From contig NZ_WVVW01000002.1 of NCBI RefSeq assembly GCF_009857815.1, positions 248,001 to 312,000 on the forward strand: a DNA stretch of 64,000 nucleotides, read 5' to 3'. A program made the position numbers and the translations under genes. The DNA comes from Pseudomaricurvus sp. HS19. GTDB taxonomy: Bacteria; Pseudomonadota; Gammaproteobacteria; Pseudomonadales; Cellvibrionaceae. Below, piece by piece: positions 36,214-46,534 of this stretch (position 1 is the stretch's first letter; every line of letters starts with the position of its first letter). The notes beneath the pieces were generated by a model. That model did not search any database, was not told where the DNA came from, and saw only the letters and a list, made by a program, of their open reading frames with translations.

Positions 36214-36254
36214 GCCCGCTGTAACACACTCCTGACACCCCCGGCCCCCAAGCC

Positions 36255-36284
36255 CTGACGCCTCCGGCCCCACTTCTATATAAT
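36255..36284 (+). promoter_or_regulatory. Sigma-70-type promoter of the SDR gene
   Basis: Perfect -10 TATAAT (36279-36284) with a -35-like CTGACG (36255-36260) 18 bp upstream. It lies about 70 bp before the SDR start and just after the terminator. Confidence 0.6.
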
Positions 36285-36352
36285 GCCCGCCACCACTGAC
36301 GGACCGGGCCAGCAAGAGCCATGGCCGACCCCCTTATAACGACACAAGAAGA

Positions 36353-37273
36353 GTGAAACCCGTGGACAAGAAATGCATCGTGATCACCGGAGCCAACTCC
36401 GGTATTGGATACGCTGCGACGCAACATTTTGCGCGCAAGGGCGACAGGATCATCATGGCCTGCCGTAGCATGGACAAGGCCGACAAGGCTCGGCAGGAGA
36501 TATTGGCCGAGGTACCGGCAGCGGACCTGACCGTGCTGCGCCTGGACGTCTCCGACCTGGAGTCGGTGCAGGCCTTTGCCAGGCAGTTTATCGAGCAGTT
36601 TGGAGAGCTGGATATCCTGATCAACAACGCCGGTATCGTCGCCATCCCCCTGCAACGCAACAGCGCCGGTCACGAGATGCAGATGGCCACCAATTACCTG
36701 GGCGCCTTTGCCCTCACCGGCCTGCTGCTGCCTCACTTCCGCAAGCAGGGCGAGTGCCGCATCGTCAACGTCTGCAGCCTGGCGCACCGCATGGGCAAAC
36801 TGCTGGTGGATGACCTCAACTGGGATCAGGGCGAATACGACCAGTGGCAGTCCTACGGTCGCAGCAAGGTGGCAATGATGAGCCACACCCTGGAGCTGAA
36901 TAAGCGCCTGCAGGCTCAGGGCAGCAATGTGATCGCCCTCGGCGCCCACCCGGGTTTTGCCAACACCAATATTCACAGCAACAGCCCGGCCCTCTCCAAG
37001 GAGAAAACCAACCCGGTGAGCAAGTGGTTCCACGCCCAGATGCAGAAGATCATTCCGTCCGCCACCCAGGCCGCCCAGCCGATCATCCTGGCGGCCGAGG
37101 GCGCGGACGTCAAAGGCGGCGACTACTACGGCCCCGGCGGATTGCTGGAGACCGGCATTTGCGGCAAGCCCGGCAAGGCGCGCATCAACAAGGCGGCCTT
37201 TGACCCGGCGCTGGCCAAACAGTTGTGGGAAAAATCCGAGCAACTCAGCGGGGTCGGCTTCCTCAACGCCTGA
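36353..37273 (+). CDS. Short-chain dehydrogenase/reductase, retinol-dehydrogenase-like
   Basis: 306 residues. Cofactor motif TGANSGIG, NNAG motif (ILINNAGIV), serine in VNVCSLAHRMG, and YxxxK in QSYGRSKVAMM. The overall form resembles oxidoreductases of the WWOX/retinol dehydrogenase-like group, often active on lipophilic substrates. The start is GTG at 36353 or GTG at 36362, the second having slightly better spacing from AAGAAGAG. Substrate unknown. Confidence 0.87.
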   Translation: MKPVDKKCIVITGANSGIGYAATQHFARKGDRIIMACRSMDKADKARQEILAEVPAADLTVLRLDVSDLESVQAFARQFIEQFGELDILINNAGIVAIPLQRNSAGHEMQMATNYLGAFALTGLLLPHFRKQGECRIVNVCSLAHRMGKLLVDDLNWDQGEYDQWQSYGRSKVAMMSHTLELNKRLQAQGSNVIALGAHPGFANTNIHSNSPALSKEKTNPVSKWFHAQMQKIIPSATQAAQPIILAAEGADVKGGDYYGPGGLLETGICGKPGKARINKAAFDPALAKQLWEKSEQLSGVGFLNA

Positions 37274-37291
37274 TCACGGTCTGCCGGCGAC

Positions 37292-37320
37292 AAAAAAGGG
37301 CTGCAATTGCAGCCCTTTTT
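37292..37320. terminator. Bidirectional terminator between convergent dehydrogenase genes
   Basis: An 18-bp perfect palindrome GGGCTGCAATTGCAGCCC with six A residues before and five T residues after, so it works on both strands. Confidence 0.9.
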
Positions 37321-37340
37321 AATGCCCCCAGCGATATGGA

Positions 37341-38369
37341 TCAGCCCTGCGCCGCTTTTTCCTTCTCGCGCTGCGCGTACCAGTCGAGCGCGTCATTGAC
37401 GGTCTCGCGCACCGGCCGCGGGTTAAAGCCCAGGTCGCGACGCGCCTTGCTGTTATCCACCTCCTTGAACGCTCCGGAGAGAAATACGGCGTCCTTACTG
37501 AGGATGGAGTCCTTGATGCCGAAGAGTTTGATAAACACTTCGGCCACGGAAGCCACCACCGCCGCTACCCAATGTGGAATTACTTTGGGTGGCTTCAGGC
37601 CACCCCACTCAGCGGCCATAGTGAAAAATTCGCGGTTGCTGATGTACTCGTGGGCAATGATGTAACGCTCACCCAGCTTACCTTTGGTCTCCGCTGCTAC
37701 AGCCGCCTGGGCCACATCGCGGATATCCACCATCGGCGCGCTGGAATCCATCACGGCACTGGACTGGCCGGAGCCGACTTTCCACAACATGCCACCGTGG
37801 GGGGTGGGCTGGTAATCCTGTGGACCATAGGTGTTGGCCACGCACAGGGCCACACCGGGCAGGCCCTTGTCGCGGCAATATTCGAGGAAACGCTCTTCCG
37901 CCTGCAGACGGGCAAGAATGTAGGGGGACGCCTTGTCGCGCCAGTTAAACTCGATATCCTCGGTCACGGGACCATTGGGGTTAAAGCCCAGCGCGCCCAT
38001 GGTGCTGCAGAAGATAAAGCGCTCGACACCCAGCTCCAGCGCCACGTCCATGGCATTCACCAGGCCATCCACGTTGTTGCGGTAGAGCGGCGCGGGATCG
38101 GAGAGCCAGAAGCGCGGGTCCACCACGCTGTAAAACACCGAACCACAGCCCTCCATCGCCTTGCGCAGGGAATCCGGGTCCAGCACATCGCCGTAGCAGA
38201 TCTCGACCGGCAGGTCTTTTACCGCATCGGTACTGCTGGTCTTGCGCAGCAATACCCGCACCTTGCGGCCCTGCTCACACAGCAGGCGCGCCTCGTGACT
38301 GCCCACAAATCCACTGGCGCCGGCAACCAGCACCGGCTTGTCGATAAAATTCTGCTGCTGATCTGTCAC
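37341..38369 (-). CDS. NAD-dependent epimerase/dehydratase family protein (extended SDR)
   Basis: 342 residues. The cofactor loop is GASGFVG (17-23), and FIFCSTMGALGF has the catalytic serine/threonine. The YxxxK motif reads YILAR (Tyr150, Arg154), so the usual lysine is arginine. Otherwise it looks like dihydroflavonol-4-reductase/hopanoid-associated reductases. The start is GTG. The altered residue could lower activity or suit a different reaction. It converges with the SDR gene at 36353. Confidence 0.82.
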   Translation of the reverse strand: MTDQQQNFIDKPVLVAGASGFVGSHEARLLCEQGRKVRVLLRKTSSTDAVKDLPVEICYGDVLDPDSLRKAMEGCGSVFYSVVDPRFWLSDPAPLYRNNVDGLVNAMDVALELGVERFIFCSTMGALGFNPNGPVTEDIEFNWRDKASPYILARLQAEERFLEYCRDKGLPGVALCVANTYGPQDYQPTPHGGMLWKVGSGQSSAVMDSSAPMVDIRDVAQAAVAAETKGKLGERYIIAHEYISNREFFTMAAEWGGLKPPKVIPHWVAAVVASVAEVFIKLFGIKDSILSKDAVFLSGAFKEVDNSKARRDLGFNPRPVRETVNDALDWYAQREKEKAAQG

Positions 38370-38522
38370 TTTGCTCTGTACTCCTGGCTATGGTCCGCGC
38401 CGCCATCATGGGCAGCTGTTGTTATAGGCATCCGGCAGCGAGCCGGTGCGGGCCCCGAAGAAAAAGGGACGCCACATTATCCACACAACAGGAGCCAGGG
38501 CAAAGTAATTGAACAGAGGTGT

Positions 38523-38999
38523 TCAGTTCGGTGAAGGCCTCGTCGGTGAAGGCCTCGCGGCACGGGCCAGCCAGCGATCGAGGTTGTCAGCAAACAGCTT
38601 GCGATCCGCCTGGTTCAGCGGCGGCGGGCCACCGGTGTTCACCCCGCTGGAGCGCAAGGTGTCCATGAAATCGCGCATATTGAGGCGGGCACGGATATTG
38701 TCGGCGGTGAAACGTTCGCCACGGGGACTGAGCGCCTGTGCACCCTTCTCAATCACATCCGACGCCAGCGGTATATCCTGGGTAACCACCAGGTCACCGG
38801 CCGCCACCCGCGCCACAATCTCGTTATCCGCCACATCGAAGCCCTGCATCACCTGCAGGGTGCTGATGTAGCGTGAGGGCGGCACCTTGATGGGCTGGTT
38901 GGCCACCAGCACCAGCGGAATTCGGGTGCGCTCGGCGGCGCGAAAGAGAATCTCCCGGATCACGCCCGGGCAGGCATCGGCATCAATCCAGATGGTCAT
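38523..38999 (-). CDS. YaiI/YqxD family protein (DUF188)
   Basis: 158 residues with the family start [24 protein letters not shown], the acidic [22 protein letters not shown] and the C-terminal DNLDRWLAR. The fold is PIN-like and a nuclease role has been suggested. The last residues ([10 protein letters not shown]) come from a two-copy 15-bp tandem repeat at the 3' end. Confidence 0.9.
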   Translation of the reverse strand: MTIWIDADACPGVIREILFRAAERTRIPLVLVANQPIKVPPSRYISTLQVMQGFDVADNEIVARVAAGDLVVTQDIPLASDVIEKGAQALSPRGERFTADNIRARLNMRDFMDTLRSSGVNTGGPPPLNQADRKLFADNLDRWLARAARPSPTRPSPN

Positions 39000-39095
39000 C
39001 GGTGGCCCCTGTTGTTTACTGGGCCGCTATTGTGACGCCTGCGACCTGCAGGTGATAGCCCCTGCAGGTGATAGCCCCGAGGCGGGAATCCCCTC

Positions 39096-40067
39096 TCAGG
39101 CACCCACCGGAAATTCGTCGGAGAAGCGCCGTGACATGCTGCGGGTGGCCCGCACCAGAGCATCGGTAATACCCGGCTCACTGGCGGCGTGGCCGGCATC
39201 GCGGACAATGTGCAGTTCCGAGTCGTGCCACACCTGGTGCAACGCCTGGGCGTTATCCAGCGGGCAGACCATGTCATAACGCCCGTGCACAATGGTTCCG
39301 GGAATGCCCTCCAGCAGGGAGGCGCGATCCAGAATCTGGTTGTCCCCGAGGAACGCCTCATGCAGCAGGTAATGGGCCTCCAGGCGCGCCAGCGGCAGCG
39401 CCAACCGCGGATCGCCGAACGCCTCCATCTGATCCACATTGGGACGCAGTGTGGCGCAGCGTGCCTCCCACAGGGCCCAGGCCTTGGCGCAGGCCATCTT
39501 GGCCAGTTCGTTACCACCGGTCAGGCGGCGGTGGTAAGCCTGCAGCAGGTTGTCCCGCTCCTCCGCCGGTATGGGGTAGAGAAAGTCCTCCCAGTAGTCG
39601 GGAAAGATACGACTGGCCCCCGCCTCGCAAAACCAGGCAATGTCCTCCTTGCGGGCCAGGAAGATACCCCGGAGGATCAGCCCCAGTACCCGATTGGGGT
39701 AGGTCTCCGCATAGACCAGGCTGAGGGTCGCCCCCCAGGAGCCACCGAACAACACCCAGCGCTCCAGCTGCAGGTACTGGCGGATACGCTCCATATCCTC
39801 CAGCAGGTGCTGGGTGGTGTTATGCTCCAGTGAGGCATGGGGCAGGGAGCGGCCACTGCCGCGCTGGTCGAAGAGAATGATGTGGTAGCGGTCAGGGCTG
39901 AAATAGCGGCGGTCGCGGCAGCTGACACCGGCACCGGGGCCGCCGTGGACAAACAGCACCGGTATACCGCCGGGATTACCCGACTGCTCCAGGTAAATCC
40001 TGTGCCCCTGCCCCACTTCCAGCATACCGCTGCTGAAGGGTTTAAGCTCGGGATAGAGAACGTGCAT
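39096..40067 (-). CDS. pip: Proline iminopeptidase Pip
   Basis: 323 residues from an ATG with GGGAGG. Alpha/beta hydrolase of peptidase family S33 that removes N-terminal proline. HGGPGAG is the oxyanion motif, GGSWGATLSLVYAETYP contains the nucleophile, and the acid and histidine lie in HGRYDMVCP and DAGHAASEP. A longer in-frame start at 40142 is rejected. Confidence 0.93.
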   Translation of the reverse strand: MHVLYPELKPFSSGMLEVGQGHRIYLEQSGNPGGIPVLFVHGGPGAGVSCRDRRYFSPDRYHIILFDQRGSGRSLPHASLEHNTTQHLLEDMERIRQYLQLERWVLFGGSWGATLSLVYAETYPNRVLGLILRGIFLARKEDIAWFCEAGASRIFPDYWEDFLYPIPAEERDNLLQAYHRRLTGGNELAKMACAKAWALWEARCATLRPNVDQMEAFGDPRLALPLARLEAHYLLHEAFLGDNQILDRASLLEGIPGTIVHGRYDMVCPLDNAQALHQVWHDSELHIVRDAGHAASEPGITDALVRATRSMSRRFSDEFPVGA

Positions 40068-40219
40068 GGCGCCTCCCTGCAGAGCCCGGCAGGACCTGAT
40101 CCTGCACCCGCCTCCGGTACCACCCGAACCGGGTGGCTGCATTCAGTGTAGATCATGGCTACAGTGACGCTCTGCCCGCAACCGGCACTGACACACCACC
40201 CACTTCAAGGAGCGAACCT

Positions 40220-40795
40220 ATGAGCGACCCGGCCTGCCCCTGGTGCCTAGGGGATCCCCTCTACCGTCAATACCATGACCAGGAGTGGGGGGTGCCCTGC
40301 CGCGACGACCACAAACTGTTTGAGTTCCTGCTGCTGGAAGGGGCGCAGGCGGGACTGGCGTGGATTACCATCCTGCGCAAGCGGGAGAACTACCGGCGGG
40401 CATTTGACCAGTTCGATGCAGCCAAAATCGCCCGCTACAGCGACAAGCGGGTAGCGAAGCTGCTGGCCGACCCCGGCATTGTGCGCAACCGGCTGAAGGT
40501 AGCCAGCGCCATTCGCAACGCCAGGGCCTACCTGGATATACGCGAGCGCCATGGCAGTTTCGCGGACTACCTGTGGCAGTTTGTGGATGGCGAACCGGTG
40601 ATCAACCACTTCACCACCATGAAGCAGGTACCGGCCTCCACCCCCCTGTCCGACCTGATGAGCAAGTGTCTTAAGAAGGATGGTTTCAACTTTGTCGGCA
40701 GCACCATCTGCTACGCCTTTATGCAGGCAACCGGCATGGTCAACGATCACCTGGTCAGCTGTCCGCGACACAGGGAAGTACAACTTCCCGGCTGA
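40220..40795 (+). CDS. tag: DNA-3-methyladenine glycosylase I Tag
   Basis: 191 residues with an AAGGAG site before the ATG. It excises 3-methyladenine from DNA. The family start CPWCLGDPLYRQYHDQEWGVP includes the zinc cysteine and histidine; the other zinc ligands are in DHLVSCPRH at the C-terminus. The catalytic glutamate is in EFLLLEGAQAGLAW. Convergent with the DUF748 gene, only 8 bp apart. Confidence 0.95.
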   Translation: MSDPACPWCLGDPLYRQYHDQEWGVPCRDDHKLFEFLLLEGAQAGLAWITILRKRENYRRAFDQFDAAKIARYSDKRVAKLLADPGIVRNRLKVASAIRNARAYLDIRERHGSFADYLWQFVDGEPVINHFTTMKQVPASTPLSDLMSKCLKKDGFNFVGSTICYAFMQATGMVNDHLVSCPRHREVQLPG

Positions 40796-40803
40796 ATCAG
40801 CGG

Positions 40804-43353
40804 CTACATGCTCAGCGCCACGGCGGATGGGGCTTTGGCAGCCCCATCAAACTCCGGCAGGCAGCGCTGCAGCTGCGACGCCTTTACACCACCACCCAGC
40901 AACTGTTGGCGCACTGCCGCGGAGCGGGCCTGTGCCAGGTCGTGCAGTGGCTGCTGCAACTCATCCGGCACCACCAGTGGGCTTTCGGCTGCCACCTGCG
41001 CCGGGTCCCTGCCACCCAGGACGGCCAGATCACCACGATTGGTGGTCCCGCACAGGCGTACACTGAGCGTCTCCCGGGTACTGAGCATCTCGGCCAGCTT
41101 GCCGGTGTAATCCAGCCCCACCGCGTCCAGCTCCGCCTGACCCGCAGCAAACTGCACCGGCTCCAGGCGCACACGCCCCATCTCGCCCTTGGCGTAATCC
41201 GCGGCCATCATCAGCGCGCCGTAAGGCTGCAGCATGATCTTCAGGGCCAACACCGTGGTTTTGGTGACAGCACCGGCCAGGGCCTTGTTAATAATTTGCT
41301 GCAAGCTGATATCCGGGTCACTGAGGTCGCCATTCACCGGTACATCCAGCGTGATTCGGCCCTTGCCGTCACGCAACAGATCCAGCGCCTGATCCAGCGG
41401 CATACTCAGCTCCAGAGCCGTCTTTTCCGCCTGATCCGGCTTCTCCGCCCGCAGCCTTACACCATCCATAACGATGTGGTTTTTGCTGTTGATCTGCTGC
41501 TGGTCCAGCGACATGGCAGAGGTGAAATTAAGACGCCCGCTTTCCAGCGAATAGCCAGTCGCCTCACGACTGAAGCCGCTGACGCTGAGCAGCTGATAGC
41601 CCTGCAAGTCGGCATCCATCTTCAGCGAAGGGCGCAGCACGTTGACCGCACCCTTGAACTCCGCAGTGGCATCATTGGAGAGCAACAAACCGATTTCAAA
41701 CGGCGACTGCTGCTGTTCATTCTGCAGCTGCAGCTCCTTCAGACGGCCCTTTTGTACCGTGATCGTCTCGCGGAATTTCGGCCTTACGGTGGCATCCTCA
41801 TAGGCCACCACCACCTCCGGTCCCAGTTCAATCAGGCCCACATCCACGGCCAGGGCCTCAGCATCCGGCGCCTCAGTTTCCCCTGAAACCTCTGCGGCCG
41901 GAGCCGTCTCAGGGCCGCTATTGAATCGTTGTGCCGCTTCCAGGAACGGATCCAGCTGTGGCAGGGAGCCATCTTTTTTGCGCTCGGCCCGAACCTGCGC
42001 ACGGGGAACACTCACCTGCGCCACCGACAGCCGCGGGGCATCGCCCTGCAGGGCCAGCTGCAGCAACTCAACCTTCAGGTCCAGCCCCTGCACCAGAGGC
42101 TCAAGCTTATCCACGCTTAGCAGGGCAAGTTGCTGCAGGCTGAGCTCATCCAGTTGCAGTTGTGCCGGGGAGACCTCCCCTTTTACCTGTAATGCCTGCC
42201 AGCCACCCCAGGCCAGACCGCCCTCCTGCTCCCGCAGTTGCAGCGGGCCAAGGGTCGTCTGCCACTGCAACCGGTAATCCAGTGCCTCTGTCAGGGTGAG
42301 ATCACCCCGCAACGCCAGCTCCACAGACTCTAAACCAAGGTCCAGCCCCTGGGCCTGCAGCTGCCAGTCCCGCAGCCGGGAGTTACTGTCCAGCCGGAGT
42401 TTCCAGCCGTCATCAATGGACCGCAATGTCAGGTTACCCTGCAGGGACTGGTTGCTGCTCCAGCCAAGATTTCCCTCGGGCGTTTTGATCTGCAAACCGC
42501 CCAGCCCGCTATCCCAGCTGGCCTCAACCACCGTCTCTTCGGCCAGGTCAATGCGCGTCTTCAACTTCAGGTCCATGGACTCCAGCTGGAAGCTGTTGTC
42601 CAGGTCCTGCTGCACCTGCCAGCTCTGCAGTCGCACACTGGAGTCGAGGGCAATTTGCCAACCGCCCTCCTGTGGCGTCAACTGCAACGCACCGTCCAGC
42701 ACCAGTCCACCCTGCAGGTTGAGCGCATCGGAAGGCAGGTCCAGGCTGGGCAGCTGCAGCTCGGCGTGCAGTTGCGACTCGGAACCGGCACTGCTGAAGT
42801 TGGCAATACTGATCCGCTGCACCTGCAGCTGAGCGCCAATGTCGTCGTTGTGAAAACTGATCTTCAGGTCTTCGAAGGCGAGGTTGTCGATCTGCACATG
42901 CCAGTCACCGTAATCGGCGGCTGCCCCTGACTCCTGCTGAGCTTCCGCATCAACGACACTCTCCGCCGCCGCAGCCTGGGTCAGCAACAAACCGTCAATG
43001 ACAAACCCCTCTTCCGTCTGGCGGGCCACCAGGTCAACACCGGTCAACGTCAGTTCGCGAATGTGCACCCGCTTGCCCCACAGGGCCCACAGCTCCACGT
43101 CAAAGCGCAGTAACTGCAGCGCAAAATCCTGGTCATTGAGTCGGTAACTGAGCGCTTCAGCACTGCCGGTGCCGGAGTACGGATTTACCCGCAGCCTCTC
43201 CACCTGGATATTCTCCGCCCCCTGAGCGGATAACCAGTGGCGCAGAAACAGTTCCAGCCCCAGGGAGGTCAGCAACGGCAACGCCGACACCAGCGCGAGC
43301 AAGGCCAGCGCCAGATAGCCGAGCCAGCGGGGAGGTTTGTTGGGCAGACGCAT
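40804..43353 (-). CDS. DUF748 domain protein, AsmA-like inner-membrane-anchored
   Basis: 849 residues. One N-terminal membrane helix (WLGYLALALLALVSALPLLTSLGLELF) anchors a very large periplasmic beta-rich region with long leucine/glutamine repeats, and a late DUF748 core (AEKTALELSMPLDQALDLLRDGKGRITLDVPVNGDLSDPDI). The C-terminus resembles an OmpA-like tail (GTTNRGDLAVLGGRDPAQVAAE). AsmA-like proteins are associated with lipid transport between membranes; the role of DUF748 is not shown. Confidence 0.85.
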   Translation of the reverse strand: MRLPNKPPRWLGYLALALLALVSALPLLTSLGLELFLRHWLSAQGAENIQVERLRVNPYSGTGSAEALSYRLNDQDFALQLLRFDVELWALWGKRVHIRELTLTGVDLVARQTEEGFVIDGLLLTQAAAAESVVDAEAQQESGAAADYGDWHVQIDNLAFEDLKISFHNDDIGAQLQVQRISIANFSSAGSESQLHAELQLPSLDLPSDALNLQGGLVLDGALQLTPQEGGWQIALDSSVRLQSWQVQQDLDNSFQLESMDLKLKTRIDLAEETVVEASWDSGLGGLQIKTPEGNLGWSSNQSLQGNLTLRSIDDGWKLRLDSNSRLRDWQLQAQGLDLGLESVELALRGDLTLTEALDYRLQWQTTLGPLQLREQEGGLAWGGWQALQVKGEVSPAQLQLDELSLQQLALLSVDKLEPLVQGLDLKVELLQLALQGDAPRLSVAQVSVPRAQVRAERKKDGSLPQLDPFLEAAQRFNSGPETAPAAEVSGETEAPDAEALAVDVGLIELGPEVVVAYEDATVRPKFRETITVQKGRLKELQLQNEQQQSPFEIGLLLSNDATAEFKGAVNVLRPSLKMDADLQGYQLLSVSGFSREATGYSLESGRLNFTSAMSLDQQQINSKNHIVMDGVRLRAEKPDQAEKTALELSMPLDQALDLLRDGKGRITLDVPVNGDLSDPDISLQQIINKALAGAVTKTTVLALKIMLQPYGALMMAADYAKGEMGRVRLEPVQFAAGQAELDAVGLDYTGKLAEMLSTRETLSVRLCGTTNRGDLAVLGGRDPAQVAAESPLVVPDELQQPLHDLAQARSAAVRQQLLGGGVKASQLQRCLPEFDGAAKAPSAVALSM

Positions 43354-43449
43354 TGACTACAACTCCTTTTACAGCCGGAACTACAGGATCATCCTGCTTT
43401 ACGACAGCCCGGCCTGTGCCGGATCACGACACTGCCAAACAGACTGCAA

Positions 43450-44931
43450 TTAATGCCCGGAGGGCAACTGAATTCCGAGGCTATCCCACATCTCATCGAC
43501 ACGGGTTTTGACCGCCGGATCCATAACAATAGGCTCACCCCACTCGCGATCGGTTTCACCCGGCCACTTGTTGGTGGCGTCCATCCCCATTTTGGATCCC
43601 AGCCCCGAGACCGGGGAGGCAAAGTCGAGATAATCAATCGGGGTGTTTTCCACCAGCGTGGTATCGCGGGCCGGATCCATGCGCGTGGTAATGGCCCAGA
43701 TCACATCCTTCCAGTCGCGGGCGTTGACATCATCGTCAGTGACAATGACAAATTTGGTGTACATAAACTGCCGCAGGAAGGACCACACCCCCATCATGAC
43801 GCGCTTGGCGTGACCCGGGTACTGCTTCTTCATGGTGACGATGGCCAGACGGTAGGAGCAACCTTCCGGTGGCAGGTAGAAATCGACAATTTCCGGAAAC
43901 TGCTTCTGCAGGATCGGCACAAACACCTCGTTCAGGGCCACACCCAAAACCGCCGGCTCATCCGGTGGTCGCCCGGTGTAAGTGCTGTGATAGATGGGGT
44001 CCTTGCGGTGGGTGATGGTCTCCACGGTAAAGACCGGAAAACTATCCACCTCGTTGTAGTAACCGGTGTGATCGCCGAACGGCCCCTCGTCGGCCATGTC
44101 GTCCGGGTAGATGTAGCCTTCCAGCACAAACTCCGCTGACGCAGGCACCTGCAGGTCGTTGCTGATACTGCGGGTGACTTCGGTCTTGTCACCGCGCAGC
44201 AGTCCGGCAAAGGCGTACTCACTGAGGGTGTCCGGCACCGGCGTCACCGCGCCGAGAATGGTGGCCGGGTCGGCCCCCAGGGCCACCGACACGGGATAGG
44301 GCTGGCCGGGATTGGCCTGTTGCCACTCACGAAAATCCAGTGCGCCACCACGGTGGGAGAGCCAGCGCATGATGAGGCGGTTTTTGCCGATCAGCTGCAT
44401 GCGGTAGATGCCCAGATTCTGGCGCGGCTTGTTGGGCCCCTGGGTGATCACCAGCGGCCAGGTCACCAGCGGCGCGGCGTCGCCGGGCCAGCAGGTCTGG
44501 ATGGGAAGCTTATGGAGATCAACATCATCCCCCTGCAACACCACTTGCTGGCAGGCGGCCTTGCTCACCACCTTGGGGCCCATGTTCAGCACCTGGCGAA
44601 AGATGGGCAGCTTTTCCCAGGCGTCTTTCAAGCCCTTGGGCGGCTCCGGCTCACGCAGGAAAGCCAGCAGCTGGCCCAGCTCGCGCAGTGCCTCGACCGA
44701 GTCCTCCCCCATACCCAGTGCCACCCGCTCGGGAGTGCCAAACAGGTTGGCCAGGACCGGCGTGTCAAAACCCACCGGATTCTCAAACAGCAGCGCCGGC
44801 CCGCCGGCACGCAGTGTGCGGTCGCAGATTTCAGTCATTTCCAGCACCGGGTCAACCGGTACCTTCACGCGCTGCAACTGGCCGCGCTTCTCCAGCAGCT
44901 TGATAAAATCCCGCAGGTCGCTGTATTTCAT
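43450..44931 (-). CDS. ubiD: UbiD, 4-hydroxy-3-polyprenylbenzoate decarboxylase
   Basis: 493 residues from an ATG giving [10 protein letters not shown], equivalent to the E. coli start; a second ATG six codons earlier is possible. It decarboxylates the ubiquinone precursor using prenylated FMN made by UbiX, which is not encoded here. Conserved parts are [35 protein letters not shown]-type active-site region ([18 protein letters not shown]) and [15 protein letters not shown]. Confidence 0.96.
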   Translation of the reverse strand: MKYSDLRDFIKLLEKRGQLQRVKVPVDPVLEMTEICDRTLRAGGPALLFENPVGFDTPVLANLFGTPERVALGMGEDSVEALRELGQLLAFLREPEPPKGLKDAWEKLPIFRQVLNMGPKVVSKAACQQVVLQGDDVDLHKLPIQTCWPGDAAPLVTWPLVITQGPNKPRQNLGIYRMQLIGKNRLIMRWLSHRGGALDFREWQQANPGQPYPVSVALGADPATILGAVTPVPDTLSEYAFAGLLRGDKTEVTRSISNDLQVPASAEFVLEGYIYPDDMADEGPFGDHTGYYNEVDSFPVFTVETITHRKDPIYHSTYTGRPPDEPAVLGVALNEVFVPILQKQFPEIVDFYLPPEGCSYRLAIVTMKKQYPGHAKRVMMGVWSFLRQFMYTKFVIVTDDDVNARDWKDVIWAITTRMDPARDTTLVENTPIDYLDFASPVSGLGSKMGMDATNKWPGETDREWGEPIVMDPAVKTRVDEMWDSLGIQLPSGH

Positions 44932-45150
44932 AGTGTCAGAATTCCACACCGTCAGCCGCGGATCGGCGCCGGCATTGGCCTTGTATTACCCAGTAGACCG
45001 TTATTGTAGGGCAGCATTGTTTTTGGCGCCAAACCTGAGCGACTGTTGTACCCAGAATCGGCTGTCACTCGCTGGTGACCACCCGGGAGAATGGCACCTG
45101 CAGAACGCAGGACAGCAACTGGAGCAGATGCCGGCCGCCCCCCAAAACAA

Positions 45151-45174
45151 GACCGGCCCGCAAGCGGGCCGGTC
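45151..45174 (-). terminator. Terminator of the FadL-type porin gene
   Basis: An 11-bp perfect GC-rich stem (GACCGGCCCGC/GCGGGCCGGTC) with a tiny loop, followed on the minus strand by TTGTTTTG. It lies just past the porin stop. Confidence 0.75.
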
Positions 45175-45191
45175 GTCGTATAGGGCAAACG

Positions 45192-46469
45192 TCAGAACTG
45201 GTAGTTAACCGACAGCGCGGCAATCTCGGCACTGGCACTGCTGGTGCCATTGAACGAGGTGCCCAACTGGCTGGTCTCGTGCAGGTCCACATCGTCGCCA
45301 TCCAGATAGGCAAAGCCCAGGTCCACACTCAGCTGGTTATCGAACTGATAGGTGACACCGGCGCTGTACCAGAGGCGATCAGTGTCCGGAATGCTGAGAG
45401 AACGATGCGCAGCCGATACAGCACTCTCATCCTTCGCCAAACCGGCGCGTACTGTCCAGCGATCACCGAGCTGGTAGGCAGCGGCGATGGCGTAGCGCCA
45501 ACTGTCGTTAAAGTTTTCTTCTTTCAGGTAGAGGCTGTTGCCATCATCGAAGTCCACCACCAGCGCTTCAAACACACTCCATTCAGTCCACTGGGCACTG
45601 GCGGACAGGGTCCAGCCACTCACCTCATAGATCGCCGACAGCTCAGCACCCGCAGGCAGGTCCAAAGAGAGAGAGCCCCCCTGATTGTAAGCAGGGTTGA
45701 GGTCGGAAGTAGCCTTGCCTTCCAGCTCCAGCTCCACCTCGCTGCGATAGGCCATACCCAGGCGCAGGGCGTCATTGACCTGCCAGCTGGCACCGAGGTT
45801 TACACCCCAACCAATATCGTCGCCCTCCAGTTTCAGCACCTGGGAGCCTTGCGGTACCGACACAGGAAAGAACGGCGGGCCCAGATCCAGGGGCACGGAG
45901 GTGCCAAAGGTGGCATCGGCTTTCACCAGGCTCACTCCCAGTCCCAGACTGATAGCATCGGTGAGGCGATAGGCCACACTGGGGTTGATGTTGTAGGTGA
46001 TGATCTCGGCCTCATCGGCCACATCCGAGGCCGCGTAGGTACTGCCCAGGTTGGTGCTGAGGCCAAAGTGGGAGTTTAGTGACAACCCCCAGCTCCAGCG
46101 GTCGTTGAGCTGCACACTCAGGTAGGCGTTTGGTACCCAGGCGTCCGGGGCATAATCGTCACGCCCGGCATCCACTGTGGGACCAAAGCCTCCCAGATAG
46201 GAGGCGGTACCGTCGGCGCTGATCTCGGGATTGATGTAGGTGACACCTCCGGAGACCTGAGTACCCTGCAGCTGCGTGGCCAGAGCCGGGTTGCGGCCGA
46301 TGGCAGCGGCGTTATCGCCGATGGCGGCTTCGCCGGCAAAGGCACGCCCAAGGCCGGCAGCACTGTGCTCATTGAGTTGAAACCCGGCCGCCATGGCCTG
46401 GGAGGAGAGTCCGGCAGCCGCTACCAGCCCACCGGTAACCAGCCACAAGGGTCGCTTGACGCTCTTCAT
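45192..46469 (-). CDS. FadL/OmpP1-family outer-membrane transporter
   Basis: 425 residues with a signal peptide (LVTGGLVAAAGLSSQAMAA) and the FadL start GFQLNEHSAAGLGRAFAGEAAIGDNAAAIGRNPA. The rest alternates beta strands, ending in the C-terminal phenylalanine (LSVNYQF) needed for barrel assembly. Long-chain fatty acids or other hydrophobic compounds are the usual substrates. A GAAAC-GTAC-GTTTA palindrome upstream fits PsrA-type control by fatty acids. Confidence 0.92.
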   Translation of the reverse strand: MKSVKRPLWLVTGGLVAAAGLSSQAMAAGFQLNEHSAAGLGRAFAGEAAIGDNAAAIGRNPALATQLQGTQVSGGVTYINPEISADGTASYLGGFGPTVDAGRDDYAPDAWVPNAYLSVQLNDRWSWGLSLNSHFGLSTNLGSTYAASDVADEAEIITYNINPSVAYRLTDAISLGLGVSLVKADATFGTSVPLDLGPPFFPVSVPQGSQVLKLEGDDIGWGVNLGASWQVNDALRLGMAYRSEVELELEGKATSDLNPAYNQGGSLSLDLPAGAELSAIYEVSGWTLSASAQWTEWSVFEALVVDFDDGNSLYLKEENFNDSWRYAIAAAYQLGDRWTVRAGLAKDESAVSAAHRSLSIPDTDRLWYSAGVTYQFDNQLSVDLGFAYLDGDDVDLHETSQLGTSFNGTSSASAEIAALSVNYQF

Positions 46470-46534
46470 AATCTAATCTCTCTGACGCGGAATATTTATT
46501 ATTGCGGCGGGTTCGTATCGATCCGCCACTTTAT

